DNA of 64,000 bases, taken from the NCBI GenBank assembly GCA_963931925.1, contig OZ007570.1, positions 50,522,349-50,586,348 on the forward strand, given 5' to 3'. The notes beneath the pieces are model-generated. The model was not told where the DNA came from, did no database searches, and worked only from the letters and a program-made list of their open reading frames with translations. Shown here piece after piece: positions 23,501 through 36,347 of the stretch. Each line of letters opens with the position of its first letter. Positions within the stretch are counted from its first letter, which is position 1. The stretch comes from Onchidella celtica. Lineage: Eukaryota; Mollusca; Gastropoda; Systellommatophora; Onchidiidae. The translations under genes were made by a program, and so were the position numbers.

Positions 23501-23935
23501 TCACGCATCGTTACTGACAACTACGCTCTCCTGGACCATTCCATGTGTAATGAAATTGCCGCCTATGCCCCCGCCACTTCACATGAACTTCGCAACTATC
23601 ACGTCAGCGCCTTCGACGATCTATCATGGTTACATATCGGGATGCCCAAGAATGCCTTCTTCAAGGATGCCATAAACAGACTACTGCATGTTTTCGACGA
23701 GACTGGGGTACTTGAATACTTACGAGATAAATACAATGTGTACCGCCCGGGTACTTGTGCCGGCCCCCCTCCTGAAACTGAGAACAAATCTGTGACAATG
23801 TCGAGGATTTTCATTGTGGTCATTGTGGCACTTTGTGCCACTGCACCTGCGACAGTGTGCTTGTTGCTGGAGTGTTTGTATTCTGAGATACACAGGCGGC
23901 GAAAGAAGATGCCAAGAATATTCAAACAGAAATGA
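19638..23935 (+). CDS. Ionotropic glutamate receptor-like protein (IR type), 3 exons
   Basis: Joined exons: 19638-20580, 21249-21549, 23146-23935. The phases fit (1, then 2) and the frame is open for 677 codons to TGA. It opens with a hydrophobic signal peptide (MMLLFVLLSCLLP). A poorly conserved extracellular part of about 270 residues follows, too short for a full amino-terminal domain. S1 has YAIGVLDLLAAALKF, FYGAVLS and GLTGQLARKEIALC; then PMSRTVNRLKVMDFS keeps the Arg and DFS of the iGluR binding lobe. M1 is near FVLSLLGPLLIIAMFGAL. The pore/M3 block is RGSWAVFCIIVAAAYSAYL, VTNFTV, matching the SYTANLAAF motif loosely. S2 ends with IGMPKNAFFKDAI and VLEYLRDKYNV, very like iGluRs. M4 (IFIVVIVALCATAPATVCLL) and a basic tail close it. 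IRs of this shape are plasma-membrane cation channels, often chemosensory; ligand and tissue are unknown. Confidence 0.8.
21249..21549 (+). CDS. IR gene exon 2: end of S1 and M1
   Basis: Acceptor CACTATGCAG|GACAAC and donor ATAAG|GTAAAT. It encodes QLARKEIALCTMPMSRTVNR, then VMDFS and the membrane segment FVLSLLGPLLIIAMFGALTH. The Arg preceding LKVMDFS aligns with the ligand carboxylate-binding Arg of iGluRs. Confidence 0.8.
21853..22062 (+). pseudogene. Decayed copy of the IR gene promoter and first-exon start
   Basis: Lying in intron 2 of the IR gene, it matches 19558-19750 in order: GACATTGC, ACAGGGCAGTACA/ACAGGACAGCACA, CCGTTTGTCTGAAA, CAAGTGTA, TACTGTCTTG/TATTGTCTTG, TAAGTGCTCA, TTTCAAC.CA, TCTGAAGAAT. 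The start codon is lost and the frame is broken. It shows that the upstream region and first exon were duplicated in tandem at least once. Confidence 0.7.
22319..22985. repeat. Outer inverted repeats around a MITE in IR intron 2
   Basis: The block at about 22333-22400 (GTGATTTTTTTCCGTACGA, then GGAGCGGGGCAGC) recurs inverted at about 22900-22970 (reverse complement GTGATTTTTTTCCATACGA, then GGAGGGGGGCAGC). The pair brackets the MITE at 22458-22821 and may be the arms of a larger, older element. Confidence 0.5.
22458..22821 (+). mobile_element. MITE with 8-bp target duplication, copy 1
   Basis: Termini are CATAGACTAATAAA and TTTATTAGTCTGTG (inverse CACAGACTAATAAA). The perfect flanking 8-mer is CATCAGGC (22450-22457 and 22822-22829). 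The core contains a GC-rich hairpin, TTTCCCGAGCGGCGGCC against CGCCGCTCGGGAAA. An 8-bp duplication fits hAT or P-type transposases. A second copy, inverted, is at 60382-60778. Confidence 0.75.
23146..23935 (+). CDS. IR gene exon 3: pore, M3, S2, M4 and stop
   Basis: The acceptor TTCACAAG|GTCCC was chosen because it alone keeps phase with exon 2; the better-looking TGGCTTCAG 35 bases upstream breaks the frame. The exon encodes the pore/M3 block, the S2 lobe and M4, and stops at TGA 23933-23935. The weak acceptor makes this the least certain join in the gene. Confidence 0.75.
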
Positions 23936-26900
23936 CATATTTTAGCACAGCCGAAATTTCAATGTGCCAATCTATGTTTGTTGGCAGTCCATCGATGGCC
24001 GATGTGAGCGAATGTGACTAACTTTTCTAATGCAATCACAAGACGGCATTTGCTGTGAGAATCAACTGGAATGCCTCTGTTCTGGAAGGCGCATTCCCAG
24101 CGCAAAAGTTTGTTTGTTTATTTGTTTGTGTATTTTTTGTGTCTCAATATATCACTGTCACGTGTAGGAGACAAGACGCTAATTTAAACGCGTATTGTAT
24201 CGTAATCTATGCTTAAAACAGTCTCAACGTTTAGAGTCTTTTGACATTGTACATCGTCAGCTCAGATATCATTCTGTATGAATATAGACAAGGAGATACG
24301 TTTGTTTTGGGTTTATTGTCCCCTTTCACCTCCATGCACGTCAAGCTTGTTACACCCATCGGATAAAATCTATCCAGTTCGATTTACGAGGTAATGGTGG
24401 CGATATGAGGGCCCTCTGATCGATCTATATGGGCCTATTCAAAGAGTCTTAATGATCCCAAACACCCTGTGAAGAATACTTGTGTTGCCCCGCAGGGTTC
24501 TGGGCATGTAAGAGTGCAGCGTAACAGGATTTAGGGGTCTCAAATGGTTGGAAAGAAGGGCCGACGATATGGCTGTGAGTGCATTGATAAAGATGTAAAG
24601 AAAGAACAGCAGAAATGCGCAGGAAAAAAAGGTGGACTTACAGACACAAAGTGGAAGTGATTAGATGGGCAGTATATTACATAAATTAAACTGGGTTTAG
24701 CGCCTAAAGACTACAGCAGTTATTGCAAATGAACACGATTTCCCTTTGAAGACAGTGACTTGGGATGGCTACTGAAAATTTTGCCAGGCTCCTCCTACCC
24801 AAGAGTTCAGGGCTCACTAATATAAACCCGAAATGAAGCAAGATCAAGCATTAAAATACGTATACACAACTTTGTTAGAGGAGTGTCCTGCATTGTACAG
24901 AATGCCTCATTTTTGTATGAAATTAATTAAAATAAAAACATGTTCCGTTGCATCGTTGTAGATCTATATTGGAAGCATACTAGCTCCCCAATGATAGCTT
25001 AATGGACCTACGAATGTTATGTCTTTGCATGAACAGTGGTCCTTACGCGAACAGCAAGGGCAAACTGTAAAATTACAATGATTACTCCTCAAAAACAAGT
25101 CATTATAATGTCACTGGCAGTCTGCAAAATATGTCACTTTTAAATATGACAATAAAATATTGAGGTAAGAATATGAAGGGCGTGCAATAAAGCTGGAACG
25201 TAATGAACATCTGAGAATTTGTTGAAGAAACCAACATCTTTGGCTCATTGACAACTGTTCTGTGTTCACTTATTAAGGACATACCCCATACAACTATAGG
25301 ATGGTACCAGACGGAGGATAGGCATATAATGCTGGGACTGGTCGACTTAATGCAGGCAGTCTACGCTGTACTCATACTCTTCTCAATAGGCCTACATGTA
25401 TATGTATAATGTATTGCGTTCACTAGCAACCAGTCTGCGCTTGACTGCACAACTCATTCTGTGGCACAAACAACACATTAAATTTTGAAAACTCTCCGGT
25501 CAATTTCAATGCCAGCCCACGTCCAACCATTAAAAAACAAAAGTAGGCTATACTTTCCAGGGTTTGGTAATTTCAGAAAATACAGTATGATCGGCAAACA
25601 GAGACGTGTCATTGCTCAGCTCTTCTGTTCCATTTGTTTTCCACCTCGGGCTGTTTCCTTTGCCCACGCTGACCCGCTCCCCACCCACCCAACCCTATGT
25701 GCATTAGGCTATTGCCCACGTCTGCATGTCCTGTTACGCAAGAGCTGAACAAATAAATGTGCCCCATTAAAACATACCACGTAATGATATCCTGTACGTC
25801 CTCATCAAGATTTACAGCACAGTACGTACAGGGCCGAAAGGATAAAAGAATATGCCTTGATAAGAGCCGTACCGACACAGAGAATCGAACAGGCATCATA
25901 TTAAATACTTGTAGTACATACCAACATGTTCGTAGGCCAGCAAATGATTCTGATCGTTTAGGTTTTAATATTGTTGTTGTTGTTGTTCAATTCATTATAA
26001 ATTGGGATAAAGAAAAGTTTCGATGTACAAATCTGCATTTACTTGCGAAATCGTTTTTTAATAGGTGAGACAATTATAAGCAGTGTGTGTATGAAACATA
26101 GGTACCGGTATTAACAGAATGACATTGGTTACGGTTATGGATATGTTTTAATCATTGTCAGTATGAGTCAGTCGTAATTAGTTGAAGTATCAGTTTGGCG
26201 TGCTTGCTTGACAAGCAATCAACGACGCGGATATACAAAACTATAAACTGCCTTATTAAACGCAGGTCTAAAGTTATCGACCACACGCGTTTTTTTTTTT
26301 TTTTCACCCTTTGCAACCATAGCCGTTCTATTTCGTTGTGTTTATCAAACCGCAAAACAAACAAACAAACAAAAATAAACAAAACCCTGATTTTTGGGTG
26401 AAGAACATGGCATCACTTCAGAGAACCAGCATCTAGGCTACTTCTTTTATACTGTATCGTTAATTACAATCTATCAGAGACTAAGGTGGAAACAATTAAG
26501 GGACGTGTATGACATGTTCTGGGGGTCCAATATGGGTGTAACCATCAAAATATCGATTTTGAGATTTTGGTGTTTTTGAACTCATTAGCCATCCCTGCAC
26601 CCGAATCAATATATTTTTCAGCCAAAAAAAGTCTCTTTTACTGTAACAAATTACTTTGAGAGTGGGAGACTGAGGTGATGTTTTGCCAATTTGCGTTCAA
26701 ATCTCTTTTTTTTTAATCAAAATGTTGATTTTGACGCAATTTGATTTGGTTTTTCGGATATTCTGAGCTTATTTATTTCAGTATCTTGTTGAGATTTGCC
26801 AAGGATGTTGTCTAGATGTGTATTTATGAAATTATGAAGAGATATCAAGATTTTATTATAATGTGTCTTTCATGAAGTTTATTCACTCACTGTGTGAGGT

Positions 26901-29730
26901 TCCGAATCGATGTCGGTAAACGCTCACTCATATCATGTTGTAAGATAAATATTATTAACCTTAAAAAGCAAAATGCTTCATAATTTCACCCTATAAGGTC
27001 AAAACTGGGTCTGTGCAAAATTTTGAGGGTCTATCATTGTTGTGTGTGAATTAAAATATGAAACGAATTATGCAGTTACTTTGTGCGTAAATTAAACAGA
27101 AGCCGTCATCACGGCTCATTACTGTTCCGAAAACCTCTGACTTGCTGTTATATCATCTTTTTGTACTTAGTTTTTCACTCGAAACCTGCTATCACCCCTC
27201 TACCCTCTTTCTTTCTTTATTTATTTACTTGTCACACACACCCCTTAAAGTAAACCACGTCCGAACTTTGAAACACGAAGAAAGAACGTGAACGATTTCT
27301 TAACGCCTTATGAAAAGGCAATGAGTGACAAAAGACTGCATAAATCAGGTTCCATTATAACTGCCAATTTGCCACGCACACAAGATTGCATATGAAGTTG
27401 CAATGCATTGTAAATTAACCACGCACGTTTTAACTTATCAATGAACTTTTTATCGACTTCTGCACAAGGCCGAGATAGGATCACCTGTTTTCTAACAGCT
27501 ACATTTAATTTACATAACTTCACAATTGTTACTAGATCTACCTCAGAGGAAACGAATTAACGACATACTCCACTTTCGATCTCTACAAGCTCATTATACT
27601 GCTGAGTAGTGCTGAGCCATGCCTGCATTTCAAATAGTGAAATTTCTTCTATATAAATCACTATAATTAACTCCACATCACGAAACCTCGTGTTGCTAGC
27701 ATGCTGCTGTGATATACCTGTAAGGTATTATTATATCAACGTACTTTAATTGTTATTTACCTGGTTCATACAAACCCCCAGTGTATGCTTTCCATCAAAT
27801 ATATTTTAAAGCCCCAAACCCTTGCATGGGTACGTCGAAACAAAAATACCGCTGGCGTACCTTGTCTGCGTGAATCTGCACACATAATAATAGGCTTTTG
27901 GTGTATAAATTATTCTGTGTTTCTATTAGATATAATACATTCATTCTGATGAAACGAACATAGAAATATAATCTAATGTAGACCTATAACAGGTTTAAAT
28001 AAAACGTAAAGTATCGATTTCCAACACTATAGAGAGGCATTTTTTCACATTTCTCATTAGGAAGTAATGTCTAGAGAAACTGTTCAAGCCCTCTATCAAC
28101 GCCAGACCACTGGTCCATGTAAACCTGTAAAAGGTACCATGTCACCCTAACAAACAATCGTGGTTAATGGCCATGGAACCCATAAAAGTCTACCCTAAAG
28201 AAGAAAGACAGACCTGTAGGGTACATGACACAATGCTGATATCGATCTCGCTCTGAGAATACCTTTAGTTCCCATGGCAGGTGACATGAAATTTGATTTC
28301 GTGTATTGAGAGTGCCTTTGTCTTCCTGAGATAAGAGAAACCAATTCGCAATATTCTGCGATAAGACACCGAACAAATATAGAAGTGGCAACACAGTATT
28401 TTACTTTGCCCCGAAACCCGTACAGACGAGAAAAAATGATGTCACAAAGCATGCTGATCCACTGGAATAATAGGCCTAATACATGAACTATTTTGATTGA
28501 GATCATTCTATTGAATAAATGGAAAGTTTCGTAGATAAAAACGGTATTAGTTTTATAGTATATGATAAATTACTGTTAATACGTGTATTTATTGATGTGG
28601 TCACAATATTTATGGAGGTACCTTTTGACCTGGTTCACGATTAACAATATTATTAAAAATTCTGGTACTCATTTCGGTATGCTCAGATCTCGTGGCGTCC
28701 TTAGATTGCCAGTAGCGCTAGATTGATTCAAATGTATAATTTAGTTCCTGATCAGGTCTACATATCATACAGTATATTTCAGTAGAATCAGACTGCCTAA
28801 TTCAATTGAAAATAAGTATCTTCATATAGATATATGTATAGTCCAAAAGAACCACAGTTTCCAATTCACCATTGTAGACAACACACTAAGAATGGTGCAA
28901 GCTGGAGATAAGTCATCAGAATGTTCCGGATGGTAAAAACAAACTGGAAACTGTGAAATGTCACAGTTGTTAGAGTGTTCAACATGGGAACAAATTTAAG
29001 AGACTGAAAGTCTAAATTTTGCCCTGGGCCAGATCAAGCATGATTGAGTGAAAGCTACATCCGAGTACAATGACATGTGGACAGGACTGGCCAACGGTCT
29101 GTAACAAAATACAAAACTACATGCAAATATTGCTCAGCCTGACTCACTGGTAAGAAAGAATTACAATGATATGCGTCATAAAGTATGCACCGATCACAAG
29201 TCATACAGACTTTTTGTAATTATCTCCAGAAAAGTATCTGGTCTCAAATGAATGCTGAGTTAGCCTTTAAACTTTCAGTATTCATAAGAATTGGGCTTTA
29301 TAATAATCATATTTCATTTTTTTTATTGAAATGATGAAAACATCCTAACAATAACTGGATTAAAAAAATACATGTGGAAAAACTGAAAGACAGCATCAGA
29401 TTATATATATCAATAGTGCAGAGTTTTAAAAAAAATCATCAGTCACAAATTGTGCTAAGTGCTCGCGGTCAAAGATGGGACTTGGCAATCAGAAGTCGGA
29501 CTAACTTCATGAAAATTTTGCAATTTGTTATCCACAAATATAATGATGTATTACACCACTTTGTCTACTCAATGCAAACTAAATGTATTTCACAAAGCGT
29601 CATAATTATAGTGACTGTCTTTCCTTTGACTTTGAAATAGCATGCACATAATACTAATGATGCAGATCTTTGCATCAGTTATCAAGAATCATTAGAGTCA
29701 CTTCTCTAAAACTATCATTCTGACATCTGG
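23936..29730. other. Intergenic DNA, no gene recognised
   Basis: AT-rich and non-coding by inspection. The first kilobase should include the 3' UTR of the IR gene; AATAAA-like signals lie near 24950 and 25150, but none is clearly the used one. Short poly-T and poly-A runs (for example 26288-26304) are the only features. Confidence 0.4.
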
Positions 29731-29735
29731 CACAA

Positions 29736-29935
29736 GCAGTAATGCCAGACAAATGTTACCAATCTATTCCATTGTCAGACAACTGTTATAAACTTATTCT
29801 AGTGTCCAACAACTTTTATAAATTTATTCCTGTGTCAGACAACTATTATAAATCTATTCCAGTTCCAGACAACTGTTATAAACTTATTCTAGTGTCAGAC
29901 GACTGTTATAAATTTATTCCCTATCAGAGCAAGTC
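29736..29935. repeat. About 30-bp minisatellite, six copies
   Basis: The unit resembles CAGACAACTGTTATAAACTT followed by ATTCYAGTGT, with a near-regular 30-bp spacing. Because 30 is a multiple of three it produces a repetitive open frame (DNCYKLI..), which has no other gene support. Confidence 0.8.
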
Positions 29936-32900
29936 ATTATGAGACTGCACAGCAATGTACAGACAATGACCTTAATGAGATAGATACAAGAACTCTTAAT
30001 TCCTCTGACTGTGCAGGAGTGCCCAGAACTTCAACCATTAAATGAATTTCATACCTGTCTAAATTGAAGTGCTCTATAAAGTATTTTTACATGGTGAAGA
30101 AGGAAGAAATTTTGCCTCATAGGAAGTTTTTGCATGAATCCATTAAGAAAACTCCAGTCTTGCCTGATATTGAGTGACAACCTTTAACCTTTTCACATTG
30201 CGGGGATCACAGGTCTTGCATGTCTGCTGTACATTCCTTCTTTACAGTGGCCACAACCTGTATACCTACTATTTTTGGGGTGTTTTTGAAAATTCACATA
30301 AAATCTTCTGACAAAGCTAGATTTATATTTGGTATCCTTGGAAAGCTTATTCAGAGAAGAACAATGACAACCATATGTTTACACACACAAAGAAAACAAA
30401 AACAGTGTGTGCTATGACATCGCATGTTATCCCATATCTGGTGCAGGGTGCCGCAAACGGGTACCCGCGGGTACACGCGAGTGGCCACACCTCACGGGCG
30501 ACCAGTGTATCGATGGGTTGTAAAACAGCCCACACCCCAATAAAACACTATCTTTAAAAACAGCAAAGATGTCCTGATCATTGAGGCACTTGTTATGTAT
30601 CATTCCACAATCTCTTCAAGAACAGTTGCGCACAAGGAACAAAAGATAAGCAAGTATATTATAGATCATAAAGAAATTTTAGTTAGCCATAGTTTGTGAA
30701 CAAGGATTTGAATATTAAAATGATGATAAGAACAAAACTGAAACAAATTCTCACACTTCAGATTAAAAAATGAAACAGTAAATAAATATTCGAGAACAAA
30801 CACGAGATAAAATTTGATCCTGTTCATAATAAAAATATATGCAATCCAAGTACAATCAATTTCTTCCAACACCGGTATTAAACTGTTGGCACAGGCAAAA
30901 CAAGAAACCATAGATATTTTACATTATTTTGAAATGGAAAAGACATGAATTTAGAAGTGCCATTGTCTCCAGACAAACTTGAAAAGAAATATCAAATACA
31001 TTTCAAGAGTTATGGAAAACGATGGGTAAATTTTCAATGTAACACTGAAAACTCAAACGATAAAAGGGCTTTTTCATAGTACTGAATAAATCAAAATGCT
31101 AATTTCAAGTCCAGAGCAAGACAACCTTTTCAGCACAAATTAGTAATATCATGATTTAGCGCAGGGCAATTTCCCCATAAGACAGAGGGAAAGGTCGGAT
31201 ATAACTTATAACCTGGATTGTGAAACGTACCCATTACATGTATAAACATGTGAACTTGGAGAAAAAGAGAATTTAAATAGGTCAAGTAAAGAAACATCCA
31301 TGGACTTGGAGAGAATAAGAACAATACACCATGTTCACATGTTGGAATGAGACAAAGTAAATCATATTAACTAGAACAGGTGAAAGCCAACCAATTGAAA
31401 GAATGCCATTTCAAAGTTTAAGGATAATCAGTTCTTCATGTAGATAAAAATGAAAATACTGATGATGAAAATCCGTTACACGGCAACAGACCTGGTGATG
31501 AACAGGACCCAACTATTCCAAAGCAAAGATCAATAGACAGTCACTAGGGAAACATCCAGTGGTGCATAGCCTCAATGTTAACTAGACACTTCACTGACTC
31601 TTGATAAACACAGAGCTGAGCACAAAACCCCTATTCACTGCGACCAAACTTCAAGCCTGTACCTCCAAGTCAAATAATATTGACACAGCACTTGGAAAGC
31701 CAGTATGTAATTCCCTCACCTTGCCTGTGACAAGGTTCAGTGGTCACAATAGCTCAAGAGCTTGGCACCAATGGGCTCTACCACTCTCTGAATTGGTACT
31801 GATTGCTTTGAATACCAGGTGCACATTTACATGTAGCAGAGAGTAAATACTTCATAACTGTTTCTGTTGTTCAATTGTCCAAGGCTTGGATAATATAATA
31901 TAACTGTTCTGAGAATTGTATCAATACTTCTGATAACATATCTAGTAACGGTGGTCAATTGCTTTGAGTTGGGAGATAAATCTATCACAACAATGGCTGA
32001 TTATTGCCATTATTTTGTTATTAAAACATTATAGTGATAAAAATTATAATTACTTTCACCAAACGGCGCTAAAAAGTATGCATGGTGTACGTAATGGTGT
32101 CTAATCGACACCACACTCCTAAAGAACAATTTATTAGGACACGCACTTTAAAAGTATATTATATGGCGTCTGTCAGACCCTAGAACGTACAATGTTGTAA
32201 CAAAAAAATCCTCTTTAGGAGTAAATAGGAGTGTGGTGGATCTGAGACCCCAGGATCTGTGTCTAGGGGTATGACAATCAAATTCTATGATAAAATTCTC
32301 TTTAAAAGTATGGTGTCTGTGGGACCCAGGATGTATGGGTAGGAAAGGTAAAAATGCATGCGAGTTGGTGAGCCCGCACATGCATATCTTAAAATTTTAG
32401 AACTATGGGAAGATGGGCAATAATGTCATTGAGGAATGTCTGAAATTTCAAGAAGAATTCCCAGAAATAAGATAATTACAAACACTTTTAATTGCTTCCA
32501 AGGCCATTAGACCTATGACATAATTATGGCAGAGTTTAACTTGATGGTTCGTCCAAACCAAAGACATTTTAATTACCATCCTGTCCTTTGAACTTCAGTA
32601 ATTGAGAATAGAGCTAAAGTCAGAATTAAAGACCAGCATATTTTCATGAGGTGAGATTGTGGTGTTTCCGTGACTGCGAGTACAGTATCTTCAGGCTTGC
32701 TGGACATATTAATTAGCCTATCATGCGACCTATAGCTTTTCCCAATGACTGGAAATTAACCACCATGCAAAATAATGACAGTCGAAAGAAGGTGATTAAT
32801 GTCTGTACTTTGATACGTAATACATACACTTTGTAAAGCTACTGACAATACATTATGAGCACAACGAAATTCTCAACGATATCCGTTGCCGTTTGTTAAA

Positions 32901-34017
32901 GACTAGATCTGTACGATTTCAAGATCTCAATCAATTGGCTGAGAATATAAACAGGCCTAATAGTTGCAAAATCCCGTATTTAGTACGACTGTCGTGGTTT
33001 TTAGTGTCTTCATAAACAAGGTAAGTCGCTGGAATCACGCCAGTGGCCTTACCTGTGCAAAACTTGCGTTATGCTTTAGTGGCCGCCATGCATAAACAAA
33101 TTGCTTGGCGACGAGTTCTTTGTCACGTGATCCACCTCGTGGATTTCCGGTTTCGTAGTCCTTCATATCATTTGCATTACTTACAACATTATTGTATGAA
33201 CGTTCGAAGTAGAAAAGGTCAGCGTACGGTAGGGGAAGGCCCATACCGCTTTAAACTGACGAAAACGGAAGATACAATTAAGTACCAAATGCCTGGTAGC
33301 GTTAGTCAAGTTAAGTAAAGACGATCTAGCATGAGGACAGCTAGGATTTGGACAGTTCGATATAATTAATCTTAATGAAACACATTGTTCTTCTTTTTTT
33401 TTTTCTTCATTCATTGGCTAATGTATCGTTTTTTTTGTGATTTTTTTTTTTCTGACCAACTACACAAAATTACAAGTTGGATTGCTGTTTATTTTCTTTC
33501 TTGCTTCAGTCTTTTCTAAATTTTCTTGAAATCGATATATTGTTCCTGTAATATCTGCTATGTATTCCTCCTACATAAATAAGCCGAGGGTCACATAGTA
33601 AACTATCGTAACTTGACTTTTTACAGAAATTGAGAAATTTTGCATGCTTGTAGCCCTTGACAGCCCTCAGGTTGTGTTATAATTTGGAGGTTAAGTTCGG
33701 AAAACGCAAGGTTAAATAAGGTTTTTTTCAAATAACACTTCCCTGTTGAGTGTGATAAAGAAAGTTGTTCAGTTTTTACCTTCTGAACAAAAATTGTAAA
33801 AACAGAGGTAAGATGGTTTAGCCCGAAATGAGACAGCACGTCTACTCAGTGTGTCGTGGCTGTCGTAATTTAAAGAGAGAGGTTTTTTTTTCTTTTCTAA
33901 ATTTCCTCTTTCTCTTTGCTCCGCTCTTTCTCTAGTTTCTACACTACATGTATATTATACGAAGCAAATGAATCTTTAAAAATTTACTAAATGTCGTTCA
34001 TACCAGTTTATGCTGTC
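29936..34017. other. Intergenic DNA with a GC-richer patch near 33030-33320
   Basis: Mostly AT-rich. A short related pair (CTTTAAAAGTAT, GGCGTCTGT/GGTGTCTGT, GACCC) occurs at about 32145-32200 and 32303-32345. At 33030-33320 base composition rises, with GTCACGTGATCC, GCCGCCATG on the minus strand and a strong minus-strand donor (GCACAG|GTAAGG at 33053). That could be a promoter or leader exon, but no ORF supports it. Confidence 0.35.
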
Positions 34018-34025
34018 TGCATACA

Positions 34026-34344
34026 TATAGGGCCGGATTTAGATGAAGAGAGGCCCTAGGCTATTCTAGCTGTGAGGCCCCTCCCAATCCCGCACCTTCA
34101 CGCCTGGAGAAAGATGGAAGTGTTTTAAATAATTCGAGTAACGCCAGTGATGATGATATAGGTGTTTAAAATTTGAAAGGTCGTGCGATACGAAAATTGC
34201 AAAAAATTTGTTCAGAAACTATAGTGCACTGTAACATCATGTAAGAAACGTCTAGGTCTGTCACAAAATATTGTTATTCAGATTGCCCGAGGCGGTGAGA
34301 TCCTAGCCTTCAGCCTACCTAGCCTAATGATAAATCTGGCACTG
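34026..34344. mobile_element. hAT-like MITE with perfect 8-bp target duplication
   Basis: TGCATACA flanks both ends (34018-34025 and 34345-34352). The left end TATAGGGCCGGATTTA pairs with the right end, reverse complement CAGTGCCAGATTTA. It is 319 bp with no ORF. Confidence 0.7.
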
Positions 34345-34416
34345 TGCATACAACGAACCCCCTTCCTTTTTTTAAAATTTTATATTCGTGTTCTTCGTGA
34401 GCTTATAATAACACCA

Positions 34417-34725
34417 ACGATAAGATGAGACACTGTCTTCTTCGCACCACTAAAAAAGCCGGGCACACAAATTGTGCGCTGACCGGGGCGGGGCCCATGG
34501 CGCATAGTATGAAAAGAATGCGTGATATTGTGGTAAATTTATGATCTAAAATTGTGACAGCGCTACTGCGACTAATTAAAAAAAAAAAAAGAAAAATACC
34601 CAGCCCACAACGATTGAGGTATAATTCTACAACAGGTGACGTCAATCAAGACCAATAGCGATAGCTGAACAGTGGACAAAGATCAATATTTTCTCTGTTT
34701 GGCTTTGTAAAGTACGACATTTTTC
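34417..34725 (+). repeat. 310-bp dispersed repeat, copy 1
   Basis: Aligns along its whole length with 53542-53851. Shared blocks include GATGAGACACTGTCTTCTTC, CATAGTATGAAAAGAATGC, GGTAAATTTATGAT, AAAATTGTGACAG and GCGATTGAGGT/ACGATTGAGGT. No coding or termini were recognised, so the class is unknown. Confidence 0.8.
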
Positions 34726-36347
34726 ATGACTTCCGCGCATTTGCCGCTATGTGACGGTGCGAAATCTGTGCACACTAAAAGCACTAGCTGTCTTATCTTA
34801 TCAATATTCTAGTATCTTTGACAACAGTGTACTGCTAGAAGGATAAATCTCTGCCAGTATCCTTAAGCCAATCTGCCGTAGATCTGAAAAAGGACCTCCG
34901 CAGATTTGATAGGACCATCGTAGGGGCGGATTCCCTGCATCAAAACGAAGTCAGCACGATGTCAGAATCAGCAGATCTATGTAGAAACGATGCTATTCCT
35001 ATGAGCAAACTTGGTATCAATTTCCGTCGGGCTGCTGACTGAGACGATTGCTTTTTGAAAAAAGTTTGTTTTGGATAAGAGATAATGTTTTTGTTTTCAT
35101 CAGCATCAGTGCTCTGTCGGTAAACTCGGTCAAACTAATAATATTATCACGTGGATCAGTAATATTACCAGACGTGGATCAGTATAGTGTTACAGTTTCC
35201 ACCGCAAGTAACTCCAACAGCAACACATTTAGAGTCCTCACCCTCCAACACTATCAAAGTATCATTATCTTTACACTAACTTTAATATCGACAAAGCAAC
35301 AATTACATCAACAGAAAGTAATCTCTTTTAAACATCCTACGACACATAAACATCACCGTAATCGCCAGTGACTTAGCAACTCTAGAAGAAAATTTTAATC
35401 TATTCTTCGTCTGTCACTGATCATCAGTAATAGAAACAGAATAAGATAAATTAGGCTAGTCTGCATCTGACAGACTAATCCGTGAACAACATTGTAGAAT
35501 GTGCACTGGATAGTTGAAGATCTCATTAAAGGGTAGAATTGAAAGATTAACCAGCTAGCAACCCTATCGAATGTAAGAAAGTAGTTCTCAACCGTTGAGA
35601 ATTACCACCCCTTCGTGCGATTTTGAGTTCCAGGGAGGCGAAAGCACGAGAAGGGCGATAGCGGGCGAAAACAAGCCAGTACAAGATATGCATGGGAACT
35701 TTGAAGAAGAAAGTCCAATTATATCATTATGCACTTGATGAAGAATACTTTCTGCTTTTTTTTTTTTAACAAAAATAATATCTGGATAATCAATATGTCT
35801 AATGTAATTTACACACTTTTGAAATAATTTGTGTCTGTGTAGTCTTTAGGGTACATTTATGGGTGCATGTATGTTGGGCCGGGTTTAAGCTTCCTTTTTT
35901 TTTTTTTTTTTTAGAGAGTGGGGTGGGGGTTGCAACGAAAAAAAACCGGGGGCCTAAATGGGCGATTGCCTAAAAAAAAGTTGACATATTTAACTCTTTG
36001 TATGCCACGAATTTTTCCATGTTTGCTGATACAGGATGAAAATAGTGGGGGAGATGAATGAAAACTAACTACAGCAACATCTATATAGAAAGTGGACTTT
36101 CTTTCTTCCTGAAACAAAATAGCCTAGCATTCTTGTGCACGGATACATAGGTGATTGGCACAAACGTGACCAGCGGAAGAATCGATATATCAGTTAATGG
36201 CGTACAAAGAGTGAAGACTTGGAAGTCCATGTAGACATTTGTAATATCGTCTCTAGACTAATTACACAAATGCCTATTTTCTTTTCCAGAGTTTTGAGGA
36301 AGCAGTGAAGACAACAGTGTATCAAGATGGCATCAGAAGAGTTAATT
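34726..36347. other. Intergenic DNA, no gene recognised
   Basis: AT-rich, with T-runs at about 35756-35769 and 35895-35913. Short open frames have no splice support. Confidence 0.4.

Noticed and set aside
29742-29942. 66-codon plus-strand frame with DNCYKLI-type repeats
   Set aside because: It is produced by a 30-bp minisatellite, with no splice signals or start context.
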